A stretch of DNA of 45,058 bases from a virus (IMGVR_UViG_3300021964_000138:1-45058); one strand, 5' to 3'. Positions 23,735 to 30,321 are shown, counted from the stretch's first letter. Program-made: numbers and translations. The notes: generated from the sequence alone by a model not told the origin.

Positions 23735-23856
23735 TACATTCTTCCGTGTTTAGCTAAATACTCTTGTATTAATTTAGGAAGCTTGTGTAAACCAACTCTT
23801 TTAGCTTGTTCTATTAAAGCTGATTCTATTTTATATACTGCTTTTCCAAATTTCAT
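23734..23856 (-). CDS. Small basic protein, 40 aa
   Basis: Short frame with GAAGG 5 bases before the ATG and a TAATG overlap with the next gene. Sequence begins MKFGKAVYKIESALIEQAKR and continues through one amphipathic helix to a basic end (YLAKHGRM). The overlap and ribosome site argue for a real gene. It is the first coding sequence after the structured region at 23909-24186. Confidence 0.65.
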   Translation of the reverse strand: MKFGKAVYKIESALIEQAKRVGLHKLPKLIQEYLAKHGRM

Positions 23857-23908
23857 GTCTACCTTCTTTCTTTTATCTATTGTTGTTATATATTAAAATA
23901 CGTCTATA

Positions 23909-24186
23909 GTAGGATTACGCATTGGGAAGCTATCCCCCTACAATACCTATAAGATACACCTGCGTTTTCTTTTTAGGTATCTTGATTAGCATAGGTTTGC
24001 TCAGTCATTTGACCATTGCCTAACTACTTGAATGTTCTTTTGGACACTCAATTGCCTCAAGGTGGATTATGCATGGTGTTACATTGTTATCCACGAATAT
24101 AGCCGCATTTTAATTCTTGAAATTAAAGGGACAAGACGAGGTAAATGAGATATACTACTAACTGATATTAGGTAGAGTCTCGCCCC
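23909..24186 (-). ncRNA. Long structured non-coding RNA region
   Basis: The 338 bases between the 40-aa and 63-aa genes hold no credible gene but a chain of hairpins. In - strand order: 24186-24177 with 24137-24128 (10 bp) enclosing a bulged hairpin at 24155-24175; 24127-24121 with 24115-24109 (7 bp); 24094-24089 with 24067-24062 (6 bp); 24051-24044 with 24035-24028 (8 bp); 23983-23977 with 23957-23951 (7 bp); and 23941-23937 with 23913-23909 around a small inner stem. Three pairs in the 10-bp and 8-bp stems are G-U only if the - strand is the RNA; on the + strand they would be A-C mismatches. No known RNA class recognised. A replication origin is an alternative. Confidence 0.5.
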
Positions 24187-24194
24187 TTAAATAT

Positions 24195-24386
24195 TTAATC
24201 ATTTAATTCTAGTAACATTTTTAGTGCTTCGATACGTATTTTTAAATCTCTATCAGTTATATTATTAATTAATAACCTACGCATTTTTAAATCACTCATA
24301 GATACTCCGTAGTATTGTTTATATAATGTTCTATAATCACTAAATAATCTATCTCTACGTTCATATCCTAATTCATAATAAGTCAT
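24195..24386 (-). CDS. Small hypothetical helical protein, 63 aa
   Basis: Begins MTYYELGYERRDRLFSDYRTLYKQYYG with GAGGT upstream of the ATG. The sequence is Arg/Tyr-rich and helical, with a repeated Leu pattern in the second half (RRLLINNITDRDLKIRIEALKMLLEL). A DNA-binding role is possible from the charge. The start lies after a 10-base direct repeat (two AACTAAGAAA-like copies, about 24399-24420). It ends 8 bases before the structured RNA region. Confidence 0.65.
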   Translation of the reverse strand: MTYYELGYERRDRLFSDYRTLYKQYYGVSMSDLKMRRLLINNITDRDLKIRIEALKMLLELND

Positions 24387-24504
24387 ATCTACCTCTTTTC
24401 TTAGTTTTTCTTAGTTTATCCCCATGTTATACACATATCTATATATAAATATGGTATTATATCTCTACTTCTTCTTCTTTTAATATATAAGAGTAGAAAC
24501 AATA

Positions 24505-24541
24505 CAAAAAAAGATATAAAAGGGTAGCATTACACTACCCT
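24505..24541 (-). terminator. Rho-independent terminator
   Basis: On the - strand AGGGTAG pairs perfectly with CTACCCT around a 7-base loop (24541-24521), followed by a T-rich tract with seven consecutive T. It lies 16 bases after the stop of the 104-aa gene, so that gene is probably a separate transcript. Confidence 0.8.
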
Positions 24542-24556
24542 CTCATACTTACGGAG

Positions 24557-24871
24557 TTACGGAGCTACAACATTACCAGTAGTTACCTGATGAAACAACT
24601 GAAAGCCCTGCTGAGCAGTAGCCATGTTATCTTCAATAGGTTTAAGTTTAGCAATGGTAACAGCTTGAATCATTTGCATGGCTTCAGCTGCTTTTAATGT
24701 ACCATTGTAACTAGTGGCAGTAGATTGTAGAGTCACGTTGCCGAATCTATCACGTCTAGTCTTAAAGAACTGTGCGTTTAATGCTGTTTCTAATACTACA
24801 TCGTAAGCTGTGTTACGTTGTGCTATAGCTGCATCATAGATAGGGTCTCCTGGTTTATAAGTTAGACTCAT
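24557..24871 (-). CDS. Hypothetical protein, single-gene transcript, 104 aa
   Basis: Start set at 24871, where ATG follows GGAGG by 5 bases; the frame is open to 24955, but that extension covers the divergent control region. The protein begins MSLTYKPGDPIYDAAIAQRN, is Ala/Thr/Gln-rich and helical (AAEAMQMIQAVTIAKLKPIE) and ends TTGNVVAP. Base use looks less AT-rich than in neighbouring small genes. It stands alone between the control region and a terminator, as for a separately and strongly expressed product. No family recognised. Confidence 0.7.
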   Translation of the reverse strand: MSLTYKPGDPIYDAAIAQRNTAYDVVLETALNAQFFKTRRDRFGNVTLQSTATSYNGTLKAAEAMQMIQAVTIAKLKPIEDNMATAQQGFQLFHQVTTGNVVAP

Positions 24872-24916
24872 AATTTCCTCCAGTACTGATTCTAAGTTAA
24901 TCTTACATATATATAA

Positions 24917-24930
24917 CCCCATTAATGGGG
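24917..24930. promoter_or_regulatory. Perfect 14-base palindrome in the divergent control region
   Basis: CCCCATTAATGGGG is a perfect inverted repeat, and its GC-rich arms stand out in this AT-rich DNA. It lies 46 bases before the - strand ATG at 24871 and about 50 bases before the + strand promoter. It could be an operator for a dimeric regulator or an RNA hairpin in the 5' leader of the 104-aa gene. Confidence 0.45.
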
Positions 24931-24977
24931 GTCCCGTGTGCGTATATGAGTGCATTTCAAAATCCTACAATTTTTTC

Positions 24978-25006
24978 TTGGAAATAACATGGGGTATACC
25001 TATATT
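24978..25006 (+). promoter_or_regulatory. Sigma70-type promoter for the rightward unit
   Basis: TTGGAA (24978-24983), a 17-base spacer and TATATT (25001-25006), followed by AAAGGAG and the ATG at 25029. The -10 has one mismatch, the -35 two. It is the only promoter-like pair I see ahead of the + genes. Confidence 0.5.
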
Positions 25007-25028
25007 ATAGATAAACAAAGGAGTCTGT

Positions 25029-25220
25029 ATGACGATAACTAGTAAAGATTTAAGCGGTAGAGAAGGGCTAACTGGAGTAGCTAGAAAAGAAGCTGAAAAA
25101 GCAAAGATAAACGAACAGTTACTGCAAAAAGCTATAGCGCACATAGAATCTGAGAAGAAAAAAGCAGCAGATAAGAATTTAAAGAAAAAGAAAGAACCAA
25201 AGAAAAAGAAATCTACATAA
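25029..25220 (+). CDS. Small Lys-rich protein, 63 aa
   Basis: First gene of the rightward unit, with AAAGGAG 5 bases before the ATG. Begins MTITSKDLSGREGLTGVARKEAEKAK. The C-terminal third is almost entirely Lys, Glu and Ala and ends KKKKEPKKKKST. It is one of several tiny basic proteins around the packaging genes and may bind DNA or RNA. No family assigned. Confidence 0.7.
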   Translation: MTITSKDLSGREGLTGVARKEAEKAKINEQLLQKAIAHIESEKKKAADKNLKKKKEPKKKKST

Positions 25221-25250
25221 TCTACTATTATCTACTAGTATCTGCGGTAG
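25212..25250. repeat. Helically phased TCTAC/G repeats
   Basis: TCTAC recurs at 25212, 25221 and 25231, with a variant TCTGC at 25241, at 9-10 base spacing, the pitch of the DNA helix. A palindrome CTACGTAG follows (25251-25258). The repeats lie between the first two + genes and could be a protein-binding array or a packaging recognition site beside the terminase genes. Confidence 0.35.
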
Positions 25251-25306
25251 CTACGTAGACTACTTGAAGATAGGGTGTTTTATGTATGTTGTCAAGGAAA
25301 AAAAGT

Positions 25307-25585
25307 ATGGGTACATCAATTAATTGGTTAGCAAGACTATCTCAAAAGGACCAGGAACGAATCTTGGGACATATTGAGCGCTTGGTTAAATTAGAAAACA
25401 AATTATCTAAGCAGATTATAGAAGACGAAGAAATGGCGATGGAATATGTTGAAAACGATATAGATGCTGAAGAAGGAATTAGTAGCGTACCTATAGAAAT
25501 TAATGGAAAGAAGTATTGGATTCACAAAGATGTTATGCATTTAATTGAATCCTTGCATAAACAATTAGCAAAACGTGGAGAGTAG
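25307..25585 (+). CDS. Hypothetical acidic-helical protein, 92 aa
   Basis: Start set at the ATG at 25307 (MGTSINWLARLSQKDQ), which has AAGGA 8 bases upstream; an ATG seven codons earlier has a weaker site. The first part is helical (RILGHIERLVKLENKL), the middle acidic (EDEEMAMEYVENDIDAEEG), and the last part has KKYWIHKDVMHLIESL. Immediately upstream of the terminase small subunit, with an 11-base overlap. Probably linked to packaging by position; no family recognised. Confidence 0.68.
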   Translation: MGTSINWLARLSQKDQERILGHIERLVKLENKLSKQIIEDEEMAMEYVENDIDAEEGISSVPIEINGKKYWIHKDVMHLIESLHKQLAKRGE

Positions 25586-26357
25586 AAAAATTAAACAAGT
25601 ACGTCATTGCGTATATGATACAAAAAAAGAGTTTTTAAAGGACCATCCCAAAGGGATACTTCACTCCGAATGGAGAGATGCTAAACAAGGTGATTGGGTA
25701 AAGAGTGATGATGGTCGTATTGTTCAGCTTTTAAAGGTTTCCAGTAATCTATCGCATCCGAAAGATTCTAAAAACTATAAACAATCTAAAGGCTATGTAA
25801 GAACCATAGTTGGCACATTTATCAATTCTAAGAAAACGTACATGGACACCGATTTCCAGAAACACCCAAATCGCTACACATTTAGCACCAAAATCAAGAA
25901 TACTTCTAGTAGGGTGAAGGAGAGGTCCAAATGTACAAACAGAGAAAAAATTTTTGCGACTAGCGTCGCAGTGGGAAAGGATGCTGTGAGTGCTTATATG
26001 AAAGCATTTACTGAAAAAAATCGTAACACGGCTAGAAAAAAAGCTGTAATATTACTTAAACAGGAGAGAGTAATGAGTGAGATAGAAAAAACTTCAAAAG
26101 AAATAGCAAAAGAGCTAGGGATTGACCACGCATATATTTTAGGTTCCCTAAAACAACTAGCTGATACAAGTGAAGACCAGAATATTGCATTGCAATCCTT
26201 AAAAGAACTAGGAAAAGCAATCGGTACGCTAGGTAATCAAGTTAAGAAAATAGAAACTGGAGTCGTAGGAATGTTCCAAGGATTTAGTCCCGAAGAAATA
26301 GAGGGAGCTTCTAGAGCGTTACTTCCAGAAACAACTTCCGAGGAGGAAATCACATGA
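25575..26357 (+). CDS. terS: Terminase small subunit (probable), 260 aa
   Basis: The region FATSVAVGKDAVSAYMKAFTEKNRNTARKKAVILLKQERV (about 126-165) has the helix-turn-helix layout of phage terminase small subunits, in which 'A..KA..LL....V' is typical; the following helices and acidic tail suit an oligomeric DNA-recognition protein. The N-terminal 120 residues are basic and beta-rich and have no match I recognise. Read from GTG inside the end of the preceding gene, without a clear ribosome site, so the start is less sure. It would select phage DNA for the large subunit encoded 1.3 kb downstream. Confidence 0.7.
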   Translation: MESRKIKQVRHCVYDTKKEFLKDHPKGILHSEWRDAKQGDWVKSDDGRIVQLLKVSSNLSHPKDSKNYKQSKGYVRTIVGTFINSKKTYMDTDFQKHPNRYTFSTKIKNTSSRVKERSKCTNREKIFATSVAVGKDAVSAYMKAFTEKNRNTARKKAVILLKQERVMSEIEKTSKEIAKELGIDHAYILGSLKQLADTSEDQNIALQSLKELGKAIGTLGNQVKKIETGVVGMFQGFSPEEIEGASRALLPETTSEEEIT

Positions 26358-27238
26358 TATGTCCACATTGTAGTAGTATGTTGACAAAGAAAGAGGGTAA
26401 AAAACGCAACAAAGATACTGTAAAACAACAATTTAGCTGTAAGTCTTGCGGGAAATGGTTTTCCATACCAATACCTTCTGATGTAAAAGAGTACGACAAG
26501 AAGCACATAGAACCAGGAAAATTATTTAAAATAGAATCAGACGAAAAACTGCGAATACATGGATTAACGGATATACACGTAGGAGCACACGAATTTGATT
26601 TGAAAAAATTTCAAGAGGCAATTAAAATTATATATGAAGACCCAAATGCACGATGGTTTGGTAATGGAGATATGATAGAACTGATTCCCCCTAATTATAA
26701 AATAAATCAACGAGGGCAAAGTATTCCACCAGAAGAGCAATATCTAAGCTTCTTAAAACTGGTACAACCCATACAGGATAAGTGCCTATTTATAAGAGGA
26801 GGGAATCACGACTATCTAAGAAGTTTTAATATACTAGATTTTGATGTATGTAAAACATTAGCAAGTGAAATGGATGTTCCATATTTTAGATTGCCTGGAT
26901 ACGCACAAATTAGTATTGGCGATAAAGATTGGTTTCTTGTTAGTGGACACGGAAAAAGTGGAGCAAAGAACGGAGACACGGAATTAGATAAAATGGCTTC
27001 GGTTTATTCTGATGGCGATGTATATTTCTTAGGACATAATCATCAGTTGTATTGTAAACCAATTGATTCATTGACAATAGAAGAAGGAGAAGAAAGTCTA
27101 AAACGAAAATGGTATGTAAGAGGAGGGTCGTTCCTCAGATACGCAGACTATGCTCGTTATAGCTTCTATGGTATTCAGCGTACGGGTTGGATTACTATGG
27201 AATTTACTAAAGATAAAATAAATTGTTGGGAGAATTAA
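26354..27238 (+). CDS. Metallophosphoesterase with N-terminal zinc ribbon, 294 aa
   Basis: Residues 3-6 (CPHC) and 29-32 (CKSC) form a zinc ribbon. The calcineurin-like metal motifs follow in order: TDIHVG (Asp73, His75), GNGDM (Asp106), GGNHD (150-153), SGHG (His199) and GHNH (227-230), so all the usual metal ligands are present. It should hydrolyse phosphate esters, either nucleic acid ends or nucleotides; the substrate is not shown. Its place between the two terminase subunits, coupled to the small subunit by a 4-base overlap, suggests DNA end processing or packaging control, but this is inference. Confidence 0.88.
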   Translation: MICPHCSSMLTKKEGKKRNKDTVKQQFSCKSCGKWFSIPIPSDVKEYDKKHIEPGKLFKIESDEKLRIHGLTDIHVGAHEFDLKKFQEAIKIIYEDPNARWFGNGDMIELIPPNYKINQRGQSIPPEEQYLSFLKLVQPIQDKCLFIRGGNHDYLRSFNILDFDVCKTLASEMDVPYFRLPGYAQISIGDKDWFLVSGHGKSGAKNGDTELDKMASVYSDGDVYFLGHNHQLYCKPIDSLTIEEGEESLKRKWYVRGGSFLRYADYARYSFYGIQRTGWITMEFTKDKINCWEN

Positions 27239-27239
27239 A

Positions 27240-27341
27240 ATGCCAAAAGTAGGAAAAAAAACATATTCGTACACTAAAGCTGGTAAAGCAGCAGCTATAA
27301 ATGCTATGAATAAATTAAAGAAAAAGAAGAAAAAGAAATAA
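27240..27341 (+). CDS. Tiny Lys-rich protein with MPxxGKK start, 33 aa
   Basis: Starts 2 bases after the phosphoesterase stop and ends directly before the next ATG. Begins MPKVGKKTYSYTKAGKAAA and ends in a near-pure Lys run. The opening resembles that of the peptidoglycan-binding protein at 29464 (MPQIGKKKYSYD) and the peptidase at 29796 (MPRFGKK). Such tiny basic proteins recur in marine phage packaging regions; the role is unknown. Confidence 0.65.
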   Translation: MPKVGKKTYSYTKAGKAAAINAMNKLKKKKKKK

Positions 27342-27482
27342 ATGAGAAGAAGAATATTCGGAACTTTCCAAAAGAAGGTTAAAAGAAAGAAGAAGACTAG
27401 ACAAGGTATGAGTAATAATACAAAATACTATACCAAAGAAAGTCCAAACTATAAAAAAAGAAAGGTGGGTCAAGGTGGCTAA
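27342..27482 (+). CDS. Tiny Arg/Lys-rich protein, 46 aa
   Basis: ATG directly follows the previous stop. The sequence starts MRRRIFGTFQKKVKRKKKTR and keeps a basic composition to the end (YKKRKVGQGG). The net charge suggests DNA or RNA binding, perhaps in the capsid. It overlaps the next gene by 8 bases. No family recognised. Confidence 0.62.
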   Translation: MRRRIFGTFQKKVKRKKKTRQGMSNNTKYYTKESPNYKKRKVGQGG

Positions 27483-27723
27483 ACAAAATAAACCTACATT
27501 GTCTAAACATGATTTAGTTAGAGGCATTAAAGAACTAACTATGCAAATACAAATGTTGCATCGTCATGTTATGATGATGGATAATGTTATTGATAAATAT
27601 ATTCGCATGAATGGAGACGAAGATAAATTAAAACAATACATGGAAGATGTGTTAAAAAAAGAAAAAAATGAACAAGATACAAAACATAAGCAAAGCAGAA
27701 GAAGCGCTAAGACTAGCAAGTAA
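27475..27723 (+). CDS. Small helical protein before the terminase, 82 aa
   Basis: GTG start with AAGGTG upstream. The core (HDLVRGIKELTMQIQMLHRHVMMMDNVIDKYI) is a Met-rich coiled-coil-like helix, then an acidic turn and a basic tail that runs 56 bases into the terminase gene. The length and helix suggest an oligomeric accessory of packaging. No family recognised with confidence. Confidence 0.68.
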   Translation: MAKQNKPTLSKHDLVRGIKELTMQIQMLHRHVMMMDNVIDKYIRMNGDEDKLKQYMEDVLKKEKNEQDTKHKQSRRSAKTSK

Positions 27724-29239
27724 AGATATGATTGCATTTGGGAAGTTATTTCTTCCTGATGACTTTATGCGAAGTGAAACACCTCCATTTCATTATGAAA
27801 TGGCTGATGCTATTGATAATCCAGAAGTAAAACAATTAGCGGTTATTTTACCTCGTGGTCATGGAAAAACTGTGCTTACGAAATGCTCAATTATCAAAGA
27901 CTTTTGTTTTTGCCCTAAAGACGATATGCTATTTTACGCATGGGTATCTGCTACGCAAAAACTTAGTACTGGTAATATGGATTATATTAAATACCATTTT
28001 GAGTATAACGATAAAATAAAATATTACTTCGGTAATATGAAAGGAAAAAAATGGACAGAAGAAGATGTGGAGTTAACCAATGGATGTAAACTCATTAGTA
28101 AATCGAATGTTGCAGGTATCAGGGGAGGTGCTAAATTGCATAAAAGATATGACCTCATCATCCTTGACGACTTTGAACACGAAGCAAATACTATCACGGC
28201 TGAAGCAAGGGCTAAAAACAGTAACCTCGTTACTGCTGTTGTTTATCCTGCTATTGAGCCTCATACTGGTCGTCTTAGGGTCAATGGTACTCCTGTGCAC
28301 TTTGATAGCTTCATCAATAATCTTATCGTTAATTACGAGCGTCAAGGAGAAAACCAAAAAGATTTTGCGTGGAGAGTAATTACTTATAAAGCTATATTGC
28401 CCGATGGAACTTCTTTGTGGCCTGGGTGGTTTCCTATAGAAAAGTTAGAAGAAAAGAAAAAATTCTATCAAGATAGTGGAACGCCTTCTAAGTTTTACCA
28501 AGAATATATGATGCAAGTTCAATCTGAAGAAGATTCTATTTGGACACAAAAACATATTAAATATTGGGAAGGCTATTATGAATATAACGAAGACGATAAA
28601 ATAGGTTATATTATACAAAATGGAGAAAAAATTCCAGTAAATACATTTATTGGATGCGACCCTGCAACGGATATTGACACCAAAGAATCAGATTTTAGTG
28701 TTATTATGGTTATTGCAGTTGATACAAATAATAATCGTTATGTGCTAGAATATGAAAGACACAGAAGTATTCCTACGCTAGGAGCAAAAGATAAAGATGG
28801 TAAAATATTTGATAAAAAAGGAGTAGTAGATTATATCATCGAGCTGTATCAAAAGTATAATTGTAGTAGTGCAACAGTAGAAGATGTAGCTATGAATCGT
28901 AGTGTATTTCAAGCTTTAAATGACGAAAGAAGAAGAATAAATCGCTATGATATTAGCGTAATTCCTGAAAAACCAGGAGGAACACAGAAAAGAAATAGAA
29001 TTTATTCAGGTTTATCTGGCATTTTTAGTGTAGGTTCCTTATATTTTAGGGAAAATATGTTTGATTTAATTAACGAAATCATTACATTTGGACCAAGAAT
29101 GGCTCATGATGATACAATTGAGGGACTATATTATGCTAATTTACACGCTTTTCCCCCTAATTATCAACAAAATGGGACTAAAAAAGAGCCAAGATGGTAT
29201 AAACCAAAACGGAAAGCTAAAAGTTGGATAACTGCTTAA
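27668..29239 (+). CDS. terL: Terminase large subunit
   Basis: 523 aa with both motor and nuclease domains. Walker A LPRGHGKT (61-68), Walker B LIILDDFE (163-170) with the catalytic acid, then the C-terminal RNase H-like nuclease with acidic residues Asp331 (GCDPATD), Glu405 (VED) and Asp481/Asp482 (HDDT). It pumps DNA into the prohead through the portal encoded at 30321 and cuts it at the end. No ribosome site precedes the ATG, which lies within the preceding frame, so translational coupling is likely. Confidence 0.94.
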   Translation: MNKIQNISKAEEALRLASKDMIAFGKLFLPDDFMRSETPPFHYEMADAIDNPEVKQLAVILPRGHGKTVLTKCSIIKDFCFCPKDDMLFYAWVSATQKLSTGNMDYIKYHFEYNDKIKYYFGNMKGKKWTEEDVELTNGCKLISKSNVAGIRGGAKLHKRYDLIILDDFEHEANTITAEARAKNSNLVTAVVYPAIEPHTGRLRVNGTPVHFDSFINNLIVNYERQGENQKDFAWRVITYKAILPDGTSLWPGWFPIEKLEEKKKFYQDSGTPSKFYQEYMMQVQSEEDSIWTQKHIKYWEGYYEYNEDDKIGYIIQNGEKIPVNTFIGCDPATDIDTKESDFSVIMVIAVDTNNNRYVLEYERHRSIPTLGAKDKDGKIFDKKGVVDYIIELYQKYNCSSATVEDVAMNRSVFQALNDERRRINRYDISVIPEKPGGTQKRNRIYSGLSGIFSVGSLYFRENMFDLINEIITFGPRMAHDDTIEGLYYANLHAFPPNYQQNGTKKEPRWYKPKRKAKSWITA

Positions 29240-29454
29240 TGTGGGAATTATTTAAAGATAAAAACGAATACAACGAAAAGAATATCATAGGATTTCTTTC
29301 GTTTGCACTTATGTGCGTATTTGGTATTGTAGATTTAGCAATGGGAATTATAGGCATAGAACTTATGGTTAATGACTATATTTATAATTCGTTTGTTTGG
29401 GTTACGCTTGGTTCATTTGGTATTTCAGCATCAGAAAAAACTTTTAAAAAATAG
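29239..29454 (+). CDS. Holin candidate, 71 aa, two membrane spans
   Basis: Start set at ATG 29239, which overlaps the terminase stop (TAATG). Two hydrophobic segments, IIGFLSFALMCVFGIVDLAMGIIGI (about 15-39 in two pieces) and YIYNSFVWVTLGSFGISA (about 48-65), are followed by a basic end (SEKTFKK), as in class II-type holins. It is followed by two cell-wall genes, which supports a lysis role: pores that let the endolysin out. The class assignment is inference from size and topology. Confidence 0.68.
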   Translation: MWELFKDKNEYNEKNIIGFLSFALMCVFGIVDLAMGIIGIELMVNDYIYNSFVWVTLGSFGISASEKTFKK

Positions 29455-29463
29455 GAAATAATT

Positions 29464-29793
29464 ATGCCACAGATAGGAAAGAAAAAATATAGTTATGACG
29501 CACAAGGTATGCAAGACTATGTTCAAGATATGAAAAAAAGACAATCTAAAGGAACTGACCCTTTTGTAAAGCTTGATAAAACGCAAGTTGCTAATTTGCA
29601 AAATTTTTTGAAACATTACGGATATTACGAAGGTAAAATAGATAGTATTGCAGGACCAAAAACAAAAGAAGCTTTTACTAAATATTCAAGTCAAACTGAT
29701 ATACCAGTTCAATCAGAAGGAATGAGAGGAGCTGGTTTGGGTGGAAAATTAGGTAATAAAATTATGAATTATTTAAAAGAATTGAGAAATTAG
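29464..29793 (+). CDS. Peptidoglycan-binding protein, 109 aa
   Basis: Residues about 40-76 (QVANLQNFLKHYGYYEG then KIDSIAGPKTKEAFTKY) match the PG_binding_1 repeat ('LQ.FL...GYY.G.IDG..GPKT..A'). It begins MPQIGKKKYSYDAQGM, sharing its opening with the tiny protein at 27240. There is no catalytic domain, so it may act as a separately encoded wall-binding part of the lysis enzyme next door. An AGGAAA site lies before the ATG. Confidence 0.75.
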   Translation: MPQIGKKKYSYDAQGMQDYVQDMKKRQSKGTDPFVKLDKTQVANLQNFLKHYGYYEGKIDSIAGPKTKEAFTKYSSQTDIPVQSEGMRGAGLGGKLGNKIMNYLKELRN

Positions 29794-29795
29794 TA

Positions 29796-30188
29796 ATGCC
29801 AAGATTTGGAAAAAAATCACAAGAAAGATTAAATACTTGCGACCCAAGATTAGTAGAACTATTTGAAAGAGTAGTTGAAGATTTTGATTGTACTGTTTTG
29901 CAAGGACATCGTGGAGAAGAAGAACAGAACAAATTATTTGAAGAAGGGTTTAGTAAATTAAAATTTCCAAAAGGAAAACATAATCAATATCCATCATTAG
30001 CTGTAGACGTAGCTCCATATCCTATTGACTGGGAAGATAGAGAACGTTTTACATATTTTGCTGGTTTTGTTATGGGAATCGCAGCTTCAATGGGCTTAAC
30101 TATACGTTGGGGTGGAGATTGGGATAGAGATAAAGATTTAAAAGATAATAATTTTGACGACTTACCACATTTTGAAATAAGGGACTAA
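29796..30188 (+). CDS. Endolysin, M15-type peptidase (VanY/L-alanyl-D-glutamate peptidase-like)
   Basis: 130 aa. Contains QGHRG (about 36-40) and EQNKLFEEGFSKLKFPKGKHN (about 43-63). It then has VDVAP with Asp71 and IRWGGDWD, and ends with PHFE (His125, Glu127). His62, Asp71 and His125 are the expected zinc ligands. The enzyme should cut stem peptides of peptidoglycan. It opens with MPRFGKK, like the neighbouring wall-binding protein. No signal peptide is seen, so it needs the holin to cross the membrane. Confidence 0.88.
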   Translation: MPRFGKKSQERLNTCDPRLVELFERVVEDFDCTVLQGHRGEEEQNKLFEEGFSKLKFPKGKHNQYPSLAVDVAPYPIDWEDRERFTYFAGFVMGIAASMGLTIRWGGDWDRDKDLKDNNFDDLPHFEIRD

Positions 30189-30189
30189 T

Positions 30190-30321
30190 ATGAGTTTAGT
30201 AAGAAATATTAATAAAAGAAAAAAAGCTGGAACAAGTAGAAGTAAGGCAAACAGCACAATTACTAAAAAAGCATATAATAATATGAAAAGTAATTGGGGT
30301 AAAAAAAGGAAAAAGAAATAA
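30190..30321 (+). CDS. Tiny basic protein before the portal, 43 aa
   Basis: Starts 1 base after the endolysin stop and overlaps the portal start (TAATG). Begins MSLVRNINKRKKAGTSRSKA, with a Ser/Thr-Lys stretch (NSTITKKAYNNMKSNWG) and a KKRKKK end. Tiny proteins of this composition, with 'KKAGTSRSK' and 'KKAY..M', recur just upstream of portal genes in marine phages. Function unknown. Confidence 0.65.
   Translation: MSLVRNINKRKKAGTSRSKANSTITKKAYNNMKSNWGKKRKKK

Noticed and set aside
24387-24504. Promoter with TATAAT upstream of the 63-aa gene
   Set aside because: A - strand TATAAT exists, but no acceptable -35 at 16-18 bases; too weak to annotate.
24872-24955. N-terminal extension of the 104-aa gene to 24955
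   Set aside because: The inner ATG has GGAGG at ideal spacing, and the extension reads through the palindrome and control region.
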